A stretch of DNA of 64,000 nucleotides from Pontederia crassipes (lineage: Eukaryota > Streptophyta > Magnoliopsida > Commelinales > Pontederiaceae): NCBI GenBank assembly GCA_030549335.1, contig CM060193.1:64202646-64266645 (forward strand). The letters run 5' to 3'. Shown one piece after another: positions 36,873 to 50,400 of the stretch. The notes under the pieces were generated by a model that searched no databases, was not told the DNA's origin, and saw only the letters and a program-made list of their open reading frames with translations. Position 1 is the stretch's first letter. Each line of letters begins with the position of its first letter. The position numbers and the translations under genes were made by a program.

Positions 36873-39800
36873 ATGCCCCAGCCATCGCTAGGAATCGGAT
36901 CGGAGATGGGCGGCTCCTTGGTCACGCCAGAGATCTTGTGGGCGGTGTCAACGTCGTCCGGCGAGTGTTCGTGTGCGGGAACGACTTCCCCGACGCGGAG
37001 AACCAGAGCTTGTGCTTGATTCGAGCACTCGGCCTCGCCGGCAAATATACCATATACGTGAGTCGCTCGCTTGTGTTTCATGTGAATTAATCGTTAATTT
37101 TACTAAGTTTCGTACAAAGAAATTGTTCGCATTACCGCTAACTCCGACATGTACTTTTCTATTTACTGATCAAGCTTAGGTTTCACCATATAGGATCATG
37201 TATGGTTTGTTGAGGGATTGTGCTGCAGACTTGCAGGATTTGATATCATGGTATTTTTAGCCAAAGAGCGTGAATTGATGCGTCATTAGATTTCTCTTCG
37301 ACCATCAATAGTAACAAGTAACGCCTGTTGTGGATTTCCCAATGGCATTGATCTTTTATCCCAATTTTTAGGTGTACTCTTTTACACTTCAAAAAATTGG
37401 GTACCAATGGGAATTGTCTTGTTGCCTTCAGAAAAAAAGAAAAAGAAAAAAGAGGAGTTGGCTTTCGGTAAACGGGCTGAGTTGAGAGTTGGGATGAGCG
37501 AGGAACTTTGGAAGTTCTTAAAACAGAGACCATTAATTTTTAAATGTTTTACAATGCACCGAATCAGTTAACTGTTATAGTCCAACTTCCCTCTTGGACA
37601 ATAAAAAATAGTAGGAGAGCCAGAGAGGGAGGTGTGAAATCTTAAAAAAGATGATAACAGTTTCAGCTCATGAAGTTGAATCAACTTTCCATCTAGAGTT
37701 CCTGTTAAATTTCTCACCCTAGTACCTTTCCCCCCAAAACTTCGGCTCATGGGATTGGATTCAATGTTCCCTTTGGCGTTCCTATGAAACTTTTTGTGAA
37801 ATGATATCATGTAATCATTTCTTTCAGCAATATTATGTGCTTGCTGAATCAATTCATAACAACTTTTGAGAGTTTTTTGCTATCTCCTTTAAGGTATATT
37901 CTAAGCACTATTAGCTTCCCTTTAACCTGGAGACTCCAATATAGTGGAGATACATTTTCTCTTTGTAGAAGTTTCCAATCAGGGTTAATCTTATTCAATT
38001 ACCAATTGTTCTTTCTCCAGCATTTTGATTATTTTCATTTGATTGTTAATAAGACCTCTCAGATATGGCTTTTGAATAATTACTAATATTATTGAATGAA
38101 CCTGTCGCATGTTACAAGGCCACAAGTTGGAGTGAATGAGTGGCTCCGGAGGCTACCTGTCATAAGCATTAGAAACTATGATCAAACACATATTTCGTAT
38201 TTCAATATTTCCCATGATGTTCCGAGGGAAAAAGTTGATGCTTTCTTGCTCAAGATGGTGAGCATTTTGACTTATCATTCATTTTAGAAGCTGATACCAA
38301 AAAGATTGTAGCCCTTGCTTGTGAAACATATGTGACTTTTTATGTTGTGTCTAAAGAACCAAGTGCAACCATGGTCTGCAGTCTTATCTTCTGACAAAAA
38401 GACAAATCAAATGTGATAACTGTCTCTGTTTAGCAGAGTAGGGAGAGGGAGTGTAGATGTACACAGCCTTCTGCCTTTTTCGAGGTCTTGGTCACCAAAG
38501 GAGTAACTTATCGTTAGTCCAAGGATCATGTATGCGGATCTCTTCTGTTAGTTTCTGATATTTTCATTTGCACTTCATTCACGGTCATCAGACTTCATGT
38601 TCTCTGGAGTGTGGATTCATGTGTACCTATATGTTGTATATTTGAATTAGTAATCATTGAATAGATTTTGCTAATTTCATTTTTCCTGGGTTTGGTTTTC
38701 AGATGATAGTGTGATTTTTTCCTCCGAGTTCACTTTGTTGTGCAGTGATTTACAATATCACTGCCTACCTTTTGAAGGAGAGGCTATCCCTTTATTGTAT
38801 TATATTCCGGTCTCACCATTGTATTTTTGGAGCCTCTTGTTCCCTCTATACCTTAAAGTATTGAAATTACTGCTTGAGCATGCAACTAGCGGAGTTCTTG
38901 CTATGTACTTTTTATAGGACATGCTATATGCTTGTTTTGGTATTGATACGAACCTCAATGCATGTTAGTTACTCTAGTACATGTTTTTTGCACAGGTATT
39001 TTGCCAAATATGTGTACTTATGAATGGCTTTTTTTTAAAGAAACAATGAAAAAAGGCAATCTGGTTTCTCATTTTGTACTCTTCTTTATTTATCCTGAAC
39101 TGTGAATCGTACCCCGTTTTTATTGTTGCTTCTGGCTGTGATACTTTTTCAATAGCCAGTACAATAAGCCGACTAGCTGCGGACAAATTTTTGTTATTCG
39201 GATCTGGGATTCAAAGTATTTCATATGAGTTGCAGTTGTGAATTCTAATGTTTTATCTCTGTGTTGTATTTGTTTCGGATACATCCAAGATCACACTTTG
39301 GAAGGTTCAATTTGGTAATGACTCCTAGTCATGACTCATGAGTACTATTCTTGAACTGCAAATGGGCAACAAGACCAACCCCCCAACCCAAAATTCTTCA
39401 GCCATGGATAACTCCCCAAAAATCACCTAGTAGGAATGTGGTATCTTGTTACCAAAATTATTTCATGATGCCTCTTTGAAATATTGAATTCTGATTTCAT
39501 ACAATGAACAGGTCAGCTAGAAATATTGTTTCTTTTTATGCCATCTTGCTTACAAGTTCTAGTAAATTTTAATCTATAGGTCCTTACTCTTGGAGCACTA
39601 CATCAGGCTGATTCTACCTCACTGCGAAGTGCTGCTAGTGCATGGCATGATGATTTCACCCATCTTCCAAATCCATTCCTCGTAGTAGAAACACTGGATG
39701 GCCTATGAGTAATTTCATTTACCTGGTCAAATTAGAATTTCTTTCTCCATCAAACTTTGAATGCATTTGAAACTCTAATCAGGGTAATAAGTAATAACAT

Positions 39801-42125
39801 TTATAGTCTGGTGAATAAATTGATACGCTATCATTTTTCTTTCTCATAGGCCATTAAATTCACAAGATTAGATAAGATTAGGAATGACCATATACGTGAA
39901 CGAGTCAGAGTGGCTCCTATTAGTGAGAAAATGGTAGAGAATCGTTTGACATGATTTGGTCATGTTCAGAGAAGACCATTAGATGCGCCAGTAAGAAGAG
40001 TAGATCAAATAATCTAGAGTCCGATTAAAAGAGGGAGAGGGAGGCCAAGGCGGACACTTGGCGAACTAATAGAGCAAGATATATTGGTGAATAATATACC
40101 GAAAGGTTTGGTTACTAATAGAGCGGAATGGCGTCGTATGATCCATGTAGCCGACCCCACCTAGTGGGATAAGGCTTTGTTGATGTTGTTGTATAGGCCA
40201 TTAAATTCACACTTGAACAGTTACTAATAAAATGAAAATAGTTTCCCTAACTAAGAGTACCATAAATGATCCGATTACCCTCTCAAATAAAGAAATGACC
40301 CAATTAGGCAATTACTGATCCAATCCGGAGTGGATTAATTGTAAAATGACATTTAAATATAAGGTTATAAACGTGTAGATAATTTAATGTGTGAAACACT
40401 TATCTTGGAAAAGGTGATAAACAAATTATCCATGAGCAATTCCCAGATAGTTTAGGCTTGAGGCCCAGTTTAACTTGTCAGAGAAACATAATGTGCTTAT
40501 AAAATATCTCCAGTGGCCCCATTCATAGGGAAAAAAAACTCCAGAGGCACTATCTTGGTGTGAAGAATCCATAACCAAGAACTACTTCACATGACATGCA
40601 TATTAGTCAGCTTCACAATTAAGTCCAATACTTGTTCAAACACATTGTCACGAGCTGGAATATTTTCATTGTCATGGATTCGAATCATTAGATTTGATTA
40701 CTATATAGCTCAACTTTGACAATTCTTATGTGTCAATATAAGTGTCATGCCATAAAGAAGTATGTAGTTGATATTGCACTTTCTTTTTGCTTGGGAGATA
40801 TTTTCCTTTCTGCTTTCGATTCTAGCATTCTCTGGTACATCTTACCAAAATATTGTGTGTTTGTGTAAGTTTACTTGTTAAACTTGCTTAAGGTGTTTTC
40901 TGAGCATCTTGGATCAGTCATAAACATTATTTTGAAATGGTTGCATATGTGAATAACACTATTTTGCTTGTCCTAAATCTTAGTTCTTGTTGTTTGTATG
41001 TTTTCTTGCAGGACACTGTAAATATGCTATGGACTTGCCACACAGTTGGTTCACTGAAGAAGGTGCTACTGAGCTGTGGAAGTGTTAAATTTCCTTTTCA
41101 AGGAGAACTTCAAAGAAAGCAATGGGAATGAAAATATTAAATTCTTTCTATTTCCTATTGAGCCATGATCGTGATGAAAATACTTAGTAATGCTGGCAGG
41201 TCGCTGAGAGTATATTGCACGAACTTGGTGATCATCCAAATATATACATTTGGGATGGTGAAGGTACTATTCTACATGCTGCACTACATTAACTCTGTAA
41301 GCTTTAATCTAATGCTAGTTATTTATGATAGTTGCGTCCATTTTTAGATATGTGTCTCTTAATATCACCTGTTTGAGTAAACCTAGTTTATATTCTCGTG
41401 GTAATTTTCAGATCCAAACCCTCTCATGGCTCATCTTGCATAGGCTGATGCATTTGCCATAACTGCTGACTCAGTATGCTGAGGCATGCAGTACAGGTTA
41501 TGTCGTAAAGCTGCTCATATTATCCTCAGGTGTTATTTTTACCGTTTGTGTGTGCATTTTGCAGGAAACCTGCTTATGTAATTGGAAGCAAGCATTGTAG
41601 GTGGAATTCTCAGCATGTCACATATCTTTGCATGAGAGAGGTGTAGTTAGGCCATTGATGTAAGTTATAGTCTTTCCTTCAGTTGTCCAGTTTCTTCTTC
41701 AAATTGCTACGTTGATCAAAGGTGATTTACTATAGCTATGAAGTAGGTGAGGGTATGGTCCGCATGGAGAACCTTTAAGTAGTCCTGCTCATGGCATTCC
41801 ATTGTGCATACTTTCTTGATATAAAAATAACACGTCCCCTTGAAAAAAAAAAGTTCACATGGTTGAGGTATAGATTAAGTATTTCGACAACGAAGGGTAT
41901 TGAAGTTAACCGTGATTCCTTTGATTAACAATAGTTTGAAAATTTTCTACTTCTCAGTTATATGCATATTTTTGTGATGTCAATATCCGAGTTCCCTAAG
42001 TTTTTTTTTAACCTGAAAAAAATACAACGAAGTTGATATTGAATTCTCTACTTAGTACTTACACAGATTTCAAGTAGTCGGAGCTATCCACCATCCAATG
42101 GCACCGCTGAAGTGGCTGCATCGTC
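36873..42125 (+). pseudogene. ELM1: Decayed ELM1-like gene (mitochondrial fission factor)
   Basis: Scattered exon remnants follow the order of plant ELM1, the outer-membrane protein that recruits dynamin-related DRP3 for mitochondrial fission. They are VVRRVFVCGNDFPDAENQ (36940-37057), VTRPQVGVNEWLRRLP (38111-38257), DTFSIASTISRLAADKF (39113-39200), TLGALHQADSTSLR and AASAWHDDF (39580-39708), VLLSCGSVKF (41011-41100), ELGDHPNIYIWDGE (41201-41264), DPNPLMAHLA (41411-41492), KPAYVIGSKHCRW (41564-41640) and SYPPSNGTAEVAA (42070-42125). Lesions: the ATG at 36873 and the conserved core are in different frames, so exon 1 is frameshifted. The exon-2 acceptor reads AT where AG is needed. TAG replaces a tryptophan codon at 41441-41443. 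Exons end early (TGA near 39710). A LINE fragment sits inside. Not functional. Confidence 0.88.
39855..40197 (+). mobile_element. 5'-truncated RTE-type LINE, copy 1
   Basis: The plus strand encodes the end of a LINE reverse-transcriptase ORF: TRLDKIRNDHIRERV near 39860, then KMVENRL, HVQRRPLDAPVRR and GRGRPRRTLGELIEQD, with internal stops. It ends in the TTG-rich tail TTTGTTGATGTTGTTGTA. The same 3' end occurs at 42911-42987 and 55424-55847 on the minus strand. It is inserted in an intron of the ELM1 relic. Confidence 0.85.
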
Positions 42126-43714
42126 AGGATTGGCAAGATTATACTTCAGTGATATTGATTGATATCTGTGTTCAGTTATTTGAGCCTGGTATCTGGTATG
42201 CAAGGCCAAATCTTGTTTTGTCACTTGGTATCTATACTGTGAGTAATAGCTCGATTTTTAGGTCCTTTTTCCTCTTTTCTGCTTGTTTCATTAGAGTTTT
42301 TACCAGGTGGTAGTGAAACATGTGCATGGATTCCAGTTAGGGATTGTACTTCATCTGATTATATACTGAATCCTCAGTCCTCGCCCTTTTGTTCTGTGCT
42401 GATTATTTAAATTCTTGTATGTAGTTCCTCCTCGAGTGTTGGCACAGATATTGGATCTGCTGAGTCCGTTTAACTGGCATCCCTCGCATGGTACCGTTCG
42501 TGCACCCTTTTTGTAGACATTATGCTACTGCCGCACGAATAAGACCAGCATGCTGTGACTGGCATGTTAAAGTGGATAGTAGGAGCCGCGATTCTCATGT
42601 GCATGGCGGTGACCTCAGTGACCTGTGTTTTTTGTTTATTCAGGGTTTTAATTTTTCTTTTTTGCATTCCGGATAGTGTTCAGTATAGTGATGTTTCGAT
42701 CATTTGGAATTTAACTTCTACCGATTGAGTCAATTATTAGGGTGATAATTTTTAATTAGCAAAAACTTTTTTTCTAATGCCGATATTTTCCTTTGTGTCA
42801 GACGGCCAAGTCATTTTCCTTCTTTTATAACATAAGAAATCTCTTTACACATGTATGCATAGTAATCCGAGAGATCTAAACATCGATCCTGATATATAAA
42901 AAAAAGTATACAACAACAACAACAAAGCCTTATCCTACTAGGTGGGGTCGGCTACATGGATCATACGACGTCATTCCGCTCTATTAGATAAAAAAAATAT
43001 GAATTAAAAAATATTAGAAGATTTTTAAATTTAACAAAGCCACTCGAGGAATGTATCTAAATAATAAAAATGATTTAAAACATATATTATTAACCATATT
43101 TTGAATGATCTTAATATATTTTAAACTAAATTAACATATATATATGAAGAATTTCGCCTTTGTCTTATGTTACCTACTGACCTTACTTAATTTTAATTCT
43201 TTGTGATATTATTGTAAATATAAAATTAATAAAAACGTAAGGAAAATTGATAAATTCCTTTGATTAAAAATTCACCTTATCCGAAAACGATAAGTGACTT
43301 AAGTTTTAATTAAATTTCATCCCTATCCAAAAAAACGATTAAATCTTTTGAATTAAAAATATGTTCAAAATTTTATAGGAGGGTATTCCACTTTTCAGTT
43401 TTAAAAAAATTAATTTAGTTTGTCGCAGTTCCAGGTACCCACCATGCAGCTTATGGAGGATGGAAGGAACCTTATTCGCACCAACACTAACATACTCGCT
43501 AAAGGCCAAATTAGACAACGACGTGTAACCCACTAAATACCACTAAGCCGAGCCGGCCGAACCGTGAGTCAAAAGAAATGGCACGAACCAGGGGGGGTGG
43601 GGGGGGGGGGAGGGGGGTCGCGCGTGATGCGCACGTGCGAGCTTCCCATCGCCCGACGGGCCACTGGCCACTGACACGTACCGGTACATCGTCGCCAGTT
43701 CCCATCCGCCCGCC
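42126..43714. other. Intergenic DNA between the ELM1 relic and the OTU gene
   Basis: It contains a short LINE 3' end (42911-42987) and AT-rich sequence. A short minus-strand stretch near 43400-43533 is unrecognised. A G-run lies at 43590-43616 just upstream of the OTU promoter. No gene is supported. Confidence 0.5.
42911..42987 (-). mobile_element. Short RTE-type LINE 3' end, copy 2
   Basis: ACAACAACAACAACAAAGCC followed by TTATCCTACTAGGTGGGGTC is the reverse complement of the LINE 3' end at 40110-40197. Only about 77 bp were copied, a typical severe 5' truncation. Confidence 0.85.
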
Positions 43715-43722
43715 TTATAAAA
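43715..43722 (+). promoter_or_regulatory. TATA-like box of the OTU gene
   Basis: TTATAAAA lies before a CTTCGT-rich leader (43769-43815) and a probable non-coding first exon that ends at a GTAAGC donor near 43948. Confidence 0.45.
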
Positions 43723-43768
43723 AAAAAACGCCCTCGTCGCGTCGGCTTTTGGCCCCGTTTTCAGTTCG

Positions 43769-43815
43769 TCATCGTCGTCTTCGTCTTCGTCTTCGTCTTC
43801 GTCTTCGTCTTCGTC
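43769..43815 (+). repeat. CTTCGT hexanucleotide repeat in the OTU 5' leader
   Basis: A run of GTCTTC units in the presumed 5' UTR. On the opposite strand it reads as a run of Glu-Asp codons, which explains a spurious antisense open frame. Confidence 0.85.
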
Positions 43816-44465
43816 GTCCTCCCTGCGTCTTCCTTCCTCTCGACTCATCAACTGTTCTCTCCATCCGCCTCTCTCTTCCTAGAAGTCTTCATCGTTGCCC
43901 ATCGGATTCGATCGATTCGTTTCTCGTTTCGGTCTCTTGCGACGGAGGTAAGCGGCTTCTTTGATTCCCCATTGCTATCTTCTAAAGACTACAAGTATTT
44001 GCGTTCCTTCGCAGTTTTCCTTGTTCGATTTCGCAAAGATCTCGGCGTAGTGTTTTTTTATGAGTTTTAGGTGCTTAATTTGGGAAAAAAATATAGTTTC
44101 TTTTCCGGGTTTTATGGAGCGTTTTATTTATGGCGTTAGGGTTCTTGGCAGGTGAATTTGATTAGGAGAACTGCACTGTGATTGCTGGAGCTTTTGGTAA
44201 GGACTACTTTGCCGGTGGTTTTCTGAGTACGCAAACAAAAAGAAAACAAAAATAAGAAAAGGGGTTTTTGGACTGATGAGAGTTGTCAGGGGGATGCAGA
44301 GATTGGTTTGCTGCGAGGAGGAGAGCGCGCTGGGGAGCAAGGAATTGGTCGGCCGAAGGATTCGTTTCTTTGCGCCCAAGGTTAGAACTCGAGATAAACG
44401 GAGGAGATCGTGAACTGAAGGGGAAGGAAAGGCGTCGTCAAGTTCGGTCTTACGGACGAAATAAG

Positions 44466-47400
44466 ATGACGCGGATCTTCGTACAGCGTGGGTCAGGAGG
44501 ATCATCCTCAAGCGCGAGTCGCCCTCCCTCCAGTTCGGTTCCACAGTCTTCCGCCCCTCAAGTTCCCTCCAACTCGAAGCCAGATGAACACGAAAAGGAG
44601 GTTCTCGACGAGCAAGCTGTAGTTGATGCCCCTTCTGAACAACCAGAGAGCGCTGATGAGAAGCTCGTGAGGAATGATGATGTTGGGGCTGGAACATCCC
44701 AGGGTGTAGAAGCTGATAGTGTGCCCATTGAATCTTCAAATAAGGAGAAGACGTCAGATGATAATAACTTGGAGTCTGTCGAAGTTGTAACTGTTTCGAC
44801 CGGGCTTCAGTTTGATGAAGATTGTTCTATGAGCTCTGGTATAGGCTCATCTCAGATTGTTGCTGGAGGCTCTTACCCTCCCCCACCTCCTGTCCCGCCT
44901 CCAAAGCCATCTACAACAAATCATAGCCCCAGGAGGACGAGTTTGGGGTCTCCAAATGCTGTGAGAATAGGTTCTTCAAGAAGGCAACTGGGTTGGCCTG
45001 TTATCTCATCAAGGTCACCATCAGATTCTAGACCTTCGTCTCCCAGATCATATGGTGAAGGTGAAGGATATAACAGTGCAGATGAGCATAGCCATTGCTA
45101 TGTGTCTTCCTACCATGATGCAGTAAGCTATCTTGTGTCATTTCTACGGTTAACAAGTCAGATTTTAACATCAGATTAATCCATACCGTCAAACTTTTTG
45201 CATATTGATGTGATCTTATCTATGTTTCTCCCCTCTAAAAAATCCATGTTTCTTTTTTTACTTCTTACATATCAACTTGAGATCTTTCAAGATGTTATTA
45301 AATTAGGGTGATGGTTGAAAATTCAAAGGCCTAGGGTCTTGCTAAAAGTGAAAGTTGATGGTCTCTGCTTTCTGTTACAACCTGCTCTTTTACAGTCCAG
45401 CATGCTACGCTATCATGGGACATATTAGCAGATGCCCGTACTCGTCTTGGTTGACAAGAATAATCGTATGATGTTATTTATATCGCTTGAACATTTTAAT
45501 CAATATGTTTTCTTGTTTGGAAAGATCATGCTATGCAAAATGGGTTGGGCCTTGTAATAACCTTTTTTATATCTATATATCAAATTATACTCTTAAGAAA
45601 CATCACGCTAAGGCATTTATTTTGTTCCCCAGGAACAGGAGCGCCTATTTGAAATTGAGATACGACGAGTTCAGGGATTGGAAGTCAGAAGAATGTTGGA
45701 GGATGGAAATTGTCTGTTCCGTGCTGTTGCTGATCAAGTGTATGGTGATCCAGAAGAATATGATGTGACTAGACAGAATTGCATTGACTATATGGTACGT
45801 GGATCTCTATCAATAAAGTCTTCATTACTGTTCCACCAAGCAATAAGCTAGAACCAATTCTTTCTATCGAGAAATGCAAAGATGCTGGGTAGAACATGCA
45901 AGATAGTATAATATTCTTAACATGTTATTATGTCTATGTTTCTTTGAAAGAATTCAAGACAAAAAATTTGGCCAAAGTCCAATGACATGGCCATTGATGA
46001 CTATTTGAACCAATCTAAATTAGTTTGGGATGCTTTAGGAACCTTAAGGCTAATTTTAATTGCAGCTTCAATTTCATTGTTTAGATAAGATTATGGTCAA
46101 TTTATGTCTAGTATGAGAAGTTACTTGTTAAATATTTAAAAATTGGAGCCAGTATATTTTGTCATTTATTCTTCGAGTGTCCTGTATCCCAAGAGGTTTG
46201 GCTGCAGATGACCACCCTTGGGGCACTTCCTTCAGCGTCATTTTGGCACTCTTCAGGCTTTTGTTGGACAGATAGGTTTGGAGAGCACCCTTGGTGACCT
46301 TTTTGGTCGGTATCTAGTCCATTTGGCTCTTCGGATATCTTTTACGGGGAGTGATGTCAGGCCGAGAATATTGTATACAATACTTATTTTCTTCTTCGGG
46401 AGTGGGGTTTTGGCTAGGCAATTTACATACTTTTTTGCTCTTCTCTCGTTGAGAGCTTACACTTGTACATGTTCCTGGTGGTCATCCTTCTCTCTCTCAA
46501 AAATAAAGGAGCCATTATATCCTGTCATTTTGCAAGGTTGATTTGAAGAAGAAGACTCGGACTATTTATCGTTTATTCTAGACTGCTGTACCTTATCCTT
46601 GCATTGTTTTGTATATATGATAATTACTTTTTTTTAGGAAAATAGATGATAATTGCTAAGATATCTAATATCAATTGTTGATCCTCTCCAGATATTATCT
46701 GTTCTTGATTTTAATTGGTCTTTTATTGTTGAATTTCGCATCTTCATGGAATGAAATTTTCTTTATTGGGCTCTCTCTCTCTCTCTCTCTCTCTCTCAAA
46801 AAAGTTCTCTATTGATAATGTTACAAGGGTAGTTGCAAAGAAAAATGGAGTATATGTCCAATGAGATCCTTTATATTTATGATCATATGTGCTAGTGTTA
46901 GAATTTTACTCATATGAAGAAAACTGTGAATTAATATTGTTATTGAATGGGTGAAATATTGTTATTATTATAAAACCAGTAGTTTATGTCACTTGGCTGC
47001 TAAAATGGTATCTGAACCATATGTTGATTAATCTGCAAGAAACATTGCTGATTTTTAGAATTTTTCTGTTCAGCAGTGATTTAAGATTCCTTATAGAATC
47101 TTTACTAAAAGCCTGTAGTTTACACTCTCTAGAAGGCAAATACTAAATGTCGTGTTTTCTTGGGTGCATCTTTTAGATCGCATTTCAGCAGGTAATTTTG
47201 GTATGGTTGACTTTCTTTCTTATATTTTGGGGTATGTTGACATATTCTTTTACTTCCAGGAAAGGGAGAGAGATCATTTTTCACAGTTCATAACTGAAGG
47301 CTTCGCATCCTACTGTAGGAGGAAAAGGCGAGACAAGGTGCATGATTCAAACAATTTGTTCCTTTTTTTCTGTAATATCTCATTGTTGTTAAGGACTAAA

Positions 47401-50400
47401 TAGGAAACAAAATATAAAAACAGAACCAAGAAATCACGTAATAGATAACCTAGTCATCAAGTTAGTGGTTGAAGTGCTTTTATGCTGGATGTTGTGTATA
47501 ATTTCACTGTTGAAAGTTCAAAATAAAAGAATTACAGTAAGTTAGTAAATGACCTCAGAATCTTCAAATTAAACTCTATCACCATTTATCTGAGTAGAGT
47601 TAGTAGAAGATCGAGCGGGCATAATGACACTAAAGGGTGGAAAATGTTCAAGAAGGTGACTGGTATGAGTTCCTTTTCTCTTGAACTCTTAGGGGTCGTT
47701 TTGTTAGGGGTTAGGAATGCATGGAATACAGATAAATATTCTATCGGATTAGACATTTTTTGAAGTTTTCGTCCGGAATATGTATATTCCACCTTTTCAA
47801 GAGAATACGTTATCTCTCAGAATCTCACTGTTTCTAAGTTTAACCTTTTTTTTAAATGGCAAGTTTGCACTTTGTACTTTTTGTGGAATAAATCGTGTGT
47901 TTGGTTGTATTCTGGTGAATATCCATCTATTCTATCACTTAACCCCCAACCAAACGCCCCCTTATTGTACAAGTCATGTTTGATTCATTGTCCAACTTTA
48001 ATACCCAAAGAATATATAGAGATCCTCAGTCATTGAATTCTCAAAAAAATTATAGAGGTCATCGAATAAAAGCTGAGATGAACAAGTGTTATCTGCAAGT
48101 TAAATGGAACAACAATTTAAACAAAGTCAAGAAGATCAGCTTGAAGTCAGTGTTAGTATTCAATACGGATTCAGGTAAGTGATCCTTGACAAATAATATG
48201 ATTTATATGAAAAATAAAGTATCCCATCCAAGACCTATGTTAGTGTGAAACATCTTAGCAGTTGAATGGGTACTTTGTGCAATTCTGGTCTTAACAAAAA
48301 AAAGGAGTTTATGAATTGTGGTTATAAATGGTCTAATATACCTTGCAAACATTGTGGATAATAAGCAACTTTCAAGTGCTGTTATAATGCCATCTCTTTT
48401 CTTCCGTGTTATTTTATACTGGAATTTGAATTGTGTGCTGAAATGGCCATGTTTGTTATTTATGGAAACAATGTTGTGGTTCCCTGAGTTGGAAACTTGA
48501 ACTTTTTATTATAACAGGTTTATGGAAACAATGCTGAGATTCAGGCTTTCGCTGAGATGTATAATCGCCCTATTCATATATATTCTTACAGCACAGGTGA
48601 TCTTCTTTCATAAATTGAATGTTCCCAGTCAACTTTGGACTGGCAATCACTAATAGCCAACTTTTTTATCCTTTTATTGCAGAACCTATTAACATTTTTC
48701 AAGGAAATTATGTGACTGATACACCACCAATTCGGTTAAGTTACCACCATGGAAATCATTATAATTCACTTGTTGATCCACGCCGAATGACTATTGGTGC
48801 AGGCCTTGGGTTTAGTAGTCTGCGAGGGGTATGTGTACAAAAGCTAAACTGATAGCTAAATAAGTGTTGTATTTATAACTAACCAATTCGGTCAAGATAC
48901 TAAAGGGGTTAGGTTAGTGCTATTTCAGATGATGGATCAGTGCTAATTTATGTAGACTCAGGCTTGCTTTTGATGACTGATAATATATGTTCATTTTGTT
49001 TTTCTCCATTTTGACTCACCCCTAATTTGGCATGCCTGTTTGCCTTTTTCTTTTTTTAATCAGCGGAACATTGATAAGGACCAGGTGAAAGCAGCCATCA
49101 AAGCCCAGCAAGATCAACAGATTGATAATGCAAGTACTCCTCTCCATAGTTATTACATGTGATCTTGGAGGCTTTGTTCTTTCCATTTTTCCGAGGAAAA
49201 GATGATGGCTTTATTATGAGAAGCATCTGAATTTATTTCTTCATATGACAAGAATTACACGTGCTCATGCATTTATACAAGTTAATAAAACGCAATGAAA
49301 GATGTTTTTCCCACTCTCCAAACATCTCTATGTCTAGAGAATGTGCTGATATTTTGTGTTTCCTTTGCCCCCCACCTTAACAACTTTATTCTTTCTCACA
49401 TCCACTTCATGTCTTACATGTACCCTTTTATGCCTACAAAAATATCACCACATGCATCATATTTTCAGTATAACTTCTTTCCCCCTAAAATGGAAGCCAA
49501 GTTATCCACAAGAAGCCAAGTTGTCCCCATAAAAGATGCATTTAAACCTGTTAGCCCTAATCTAGATTGCCGCCGTGAATGACTAGCTCTGGAAAGAGAA
49601 TCTACCTATGGCCGCCCATACCTCTTAATTTATATTAAGTTTCATCTCAATTCATAGGACTCATCTCATATTCCATTCTGAATATTGTACAACTTACAAG
49701 ATATGTAAATCACTCGTTTGTTGCCTGCGTTACATGTGATTCATGGCTTAGACTTTATTTATACGTATATTCGGTTTCTTGGTTAAAATTAACTTGATTT
49801 TATCTGCAGGAGGTTTATGCATATTTTGATTTCTTGTACTGTTGACAATTCGTGATATTCTGGAGGTTTTAGATCATGCTCGCTTGATACCATATTGTGG
49901 ACTTCAGACTTTTTCAGTCCACAAAAACTCTTACATGATGTGATCTTTGCAACCCTGCTGGGAATACGTTATTTTGTGATTATTTATTAAGCTTATTGAA
50001 CATTGTTGCTGGTCTCTGGTAGGTTTCTGAAGATTTGTGATAAACTGCTGTTTGTTTCCTACTTATTTGTGTGACCCACAGGCACTTCTAGCCGAGGGAC
50101 GTTTTTACTCTGATCTGGAGCTGACGGAGAAAGAAATAGAGCGCATGGTAATGGAGGCTTCGCGTGCCGAATATCTGGAAGAAGAGAAGTTGAAGCAGTA
50201 TCCTTCTTTCAGAGAGTCTTCAACATCCAGGGCAGAACCATCATCTTCTGGCGCGAGTAAGTTTTCAGTTTTTTTTTTCCCCTTTTAAAAACCAGGAGAA
50301 CGACCCCTGAAGGTCCAATCAATAGTAATTTTTGTCTTAAACAACACTTGCAGCAATAGGGTCATCTGAGGAGGCTATGCCACAAAGTGGTAATAACCAA

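Noticed and set aside
44128..44739. 203-codon minus-strand frame
   Set aside because: Antisense of the disordered N-terminus of the OTU protein.
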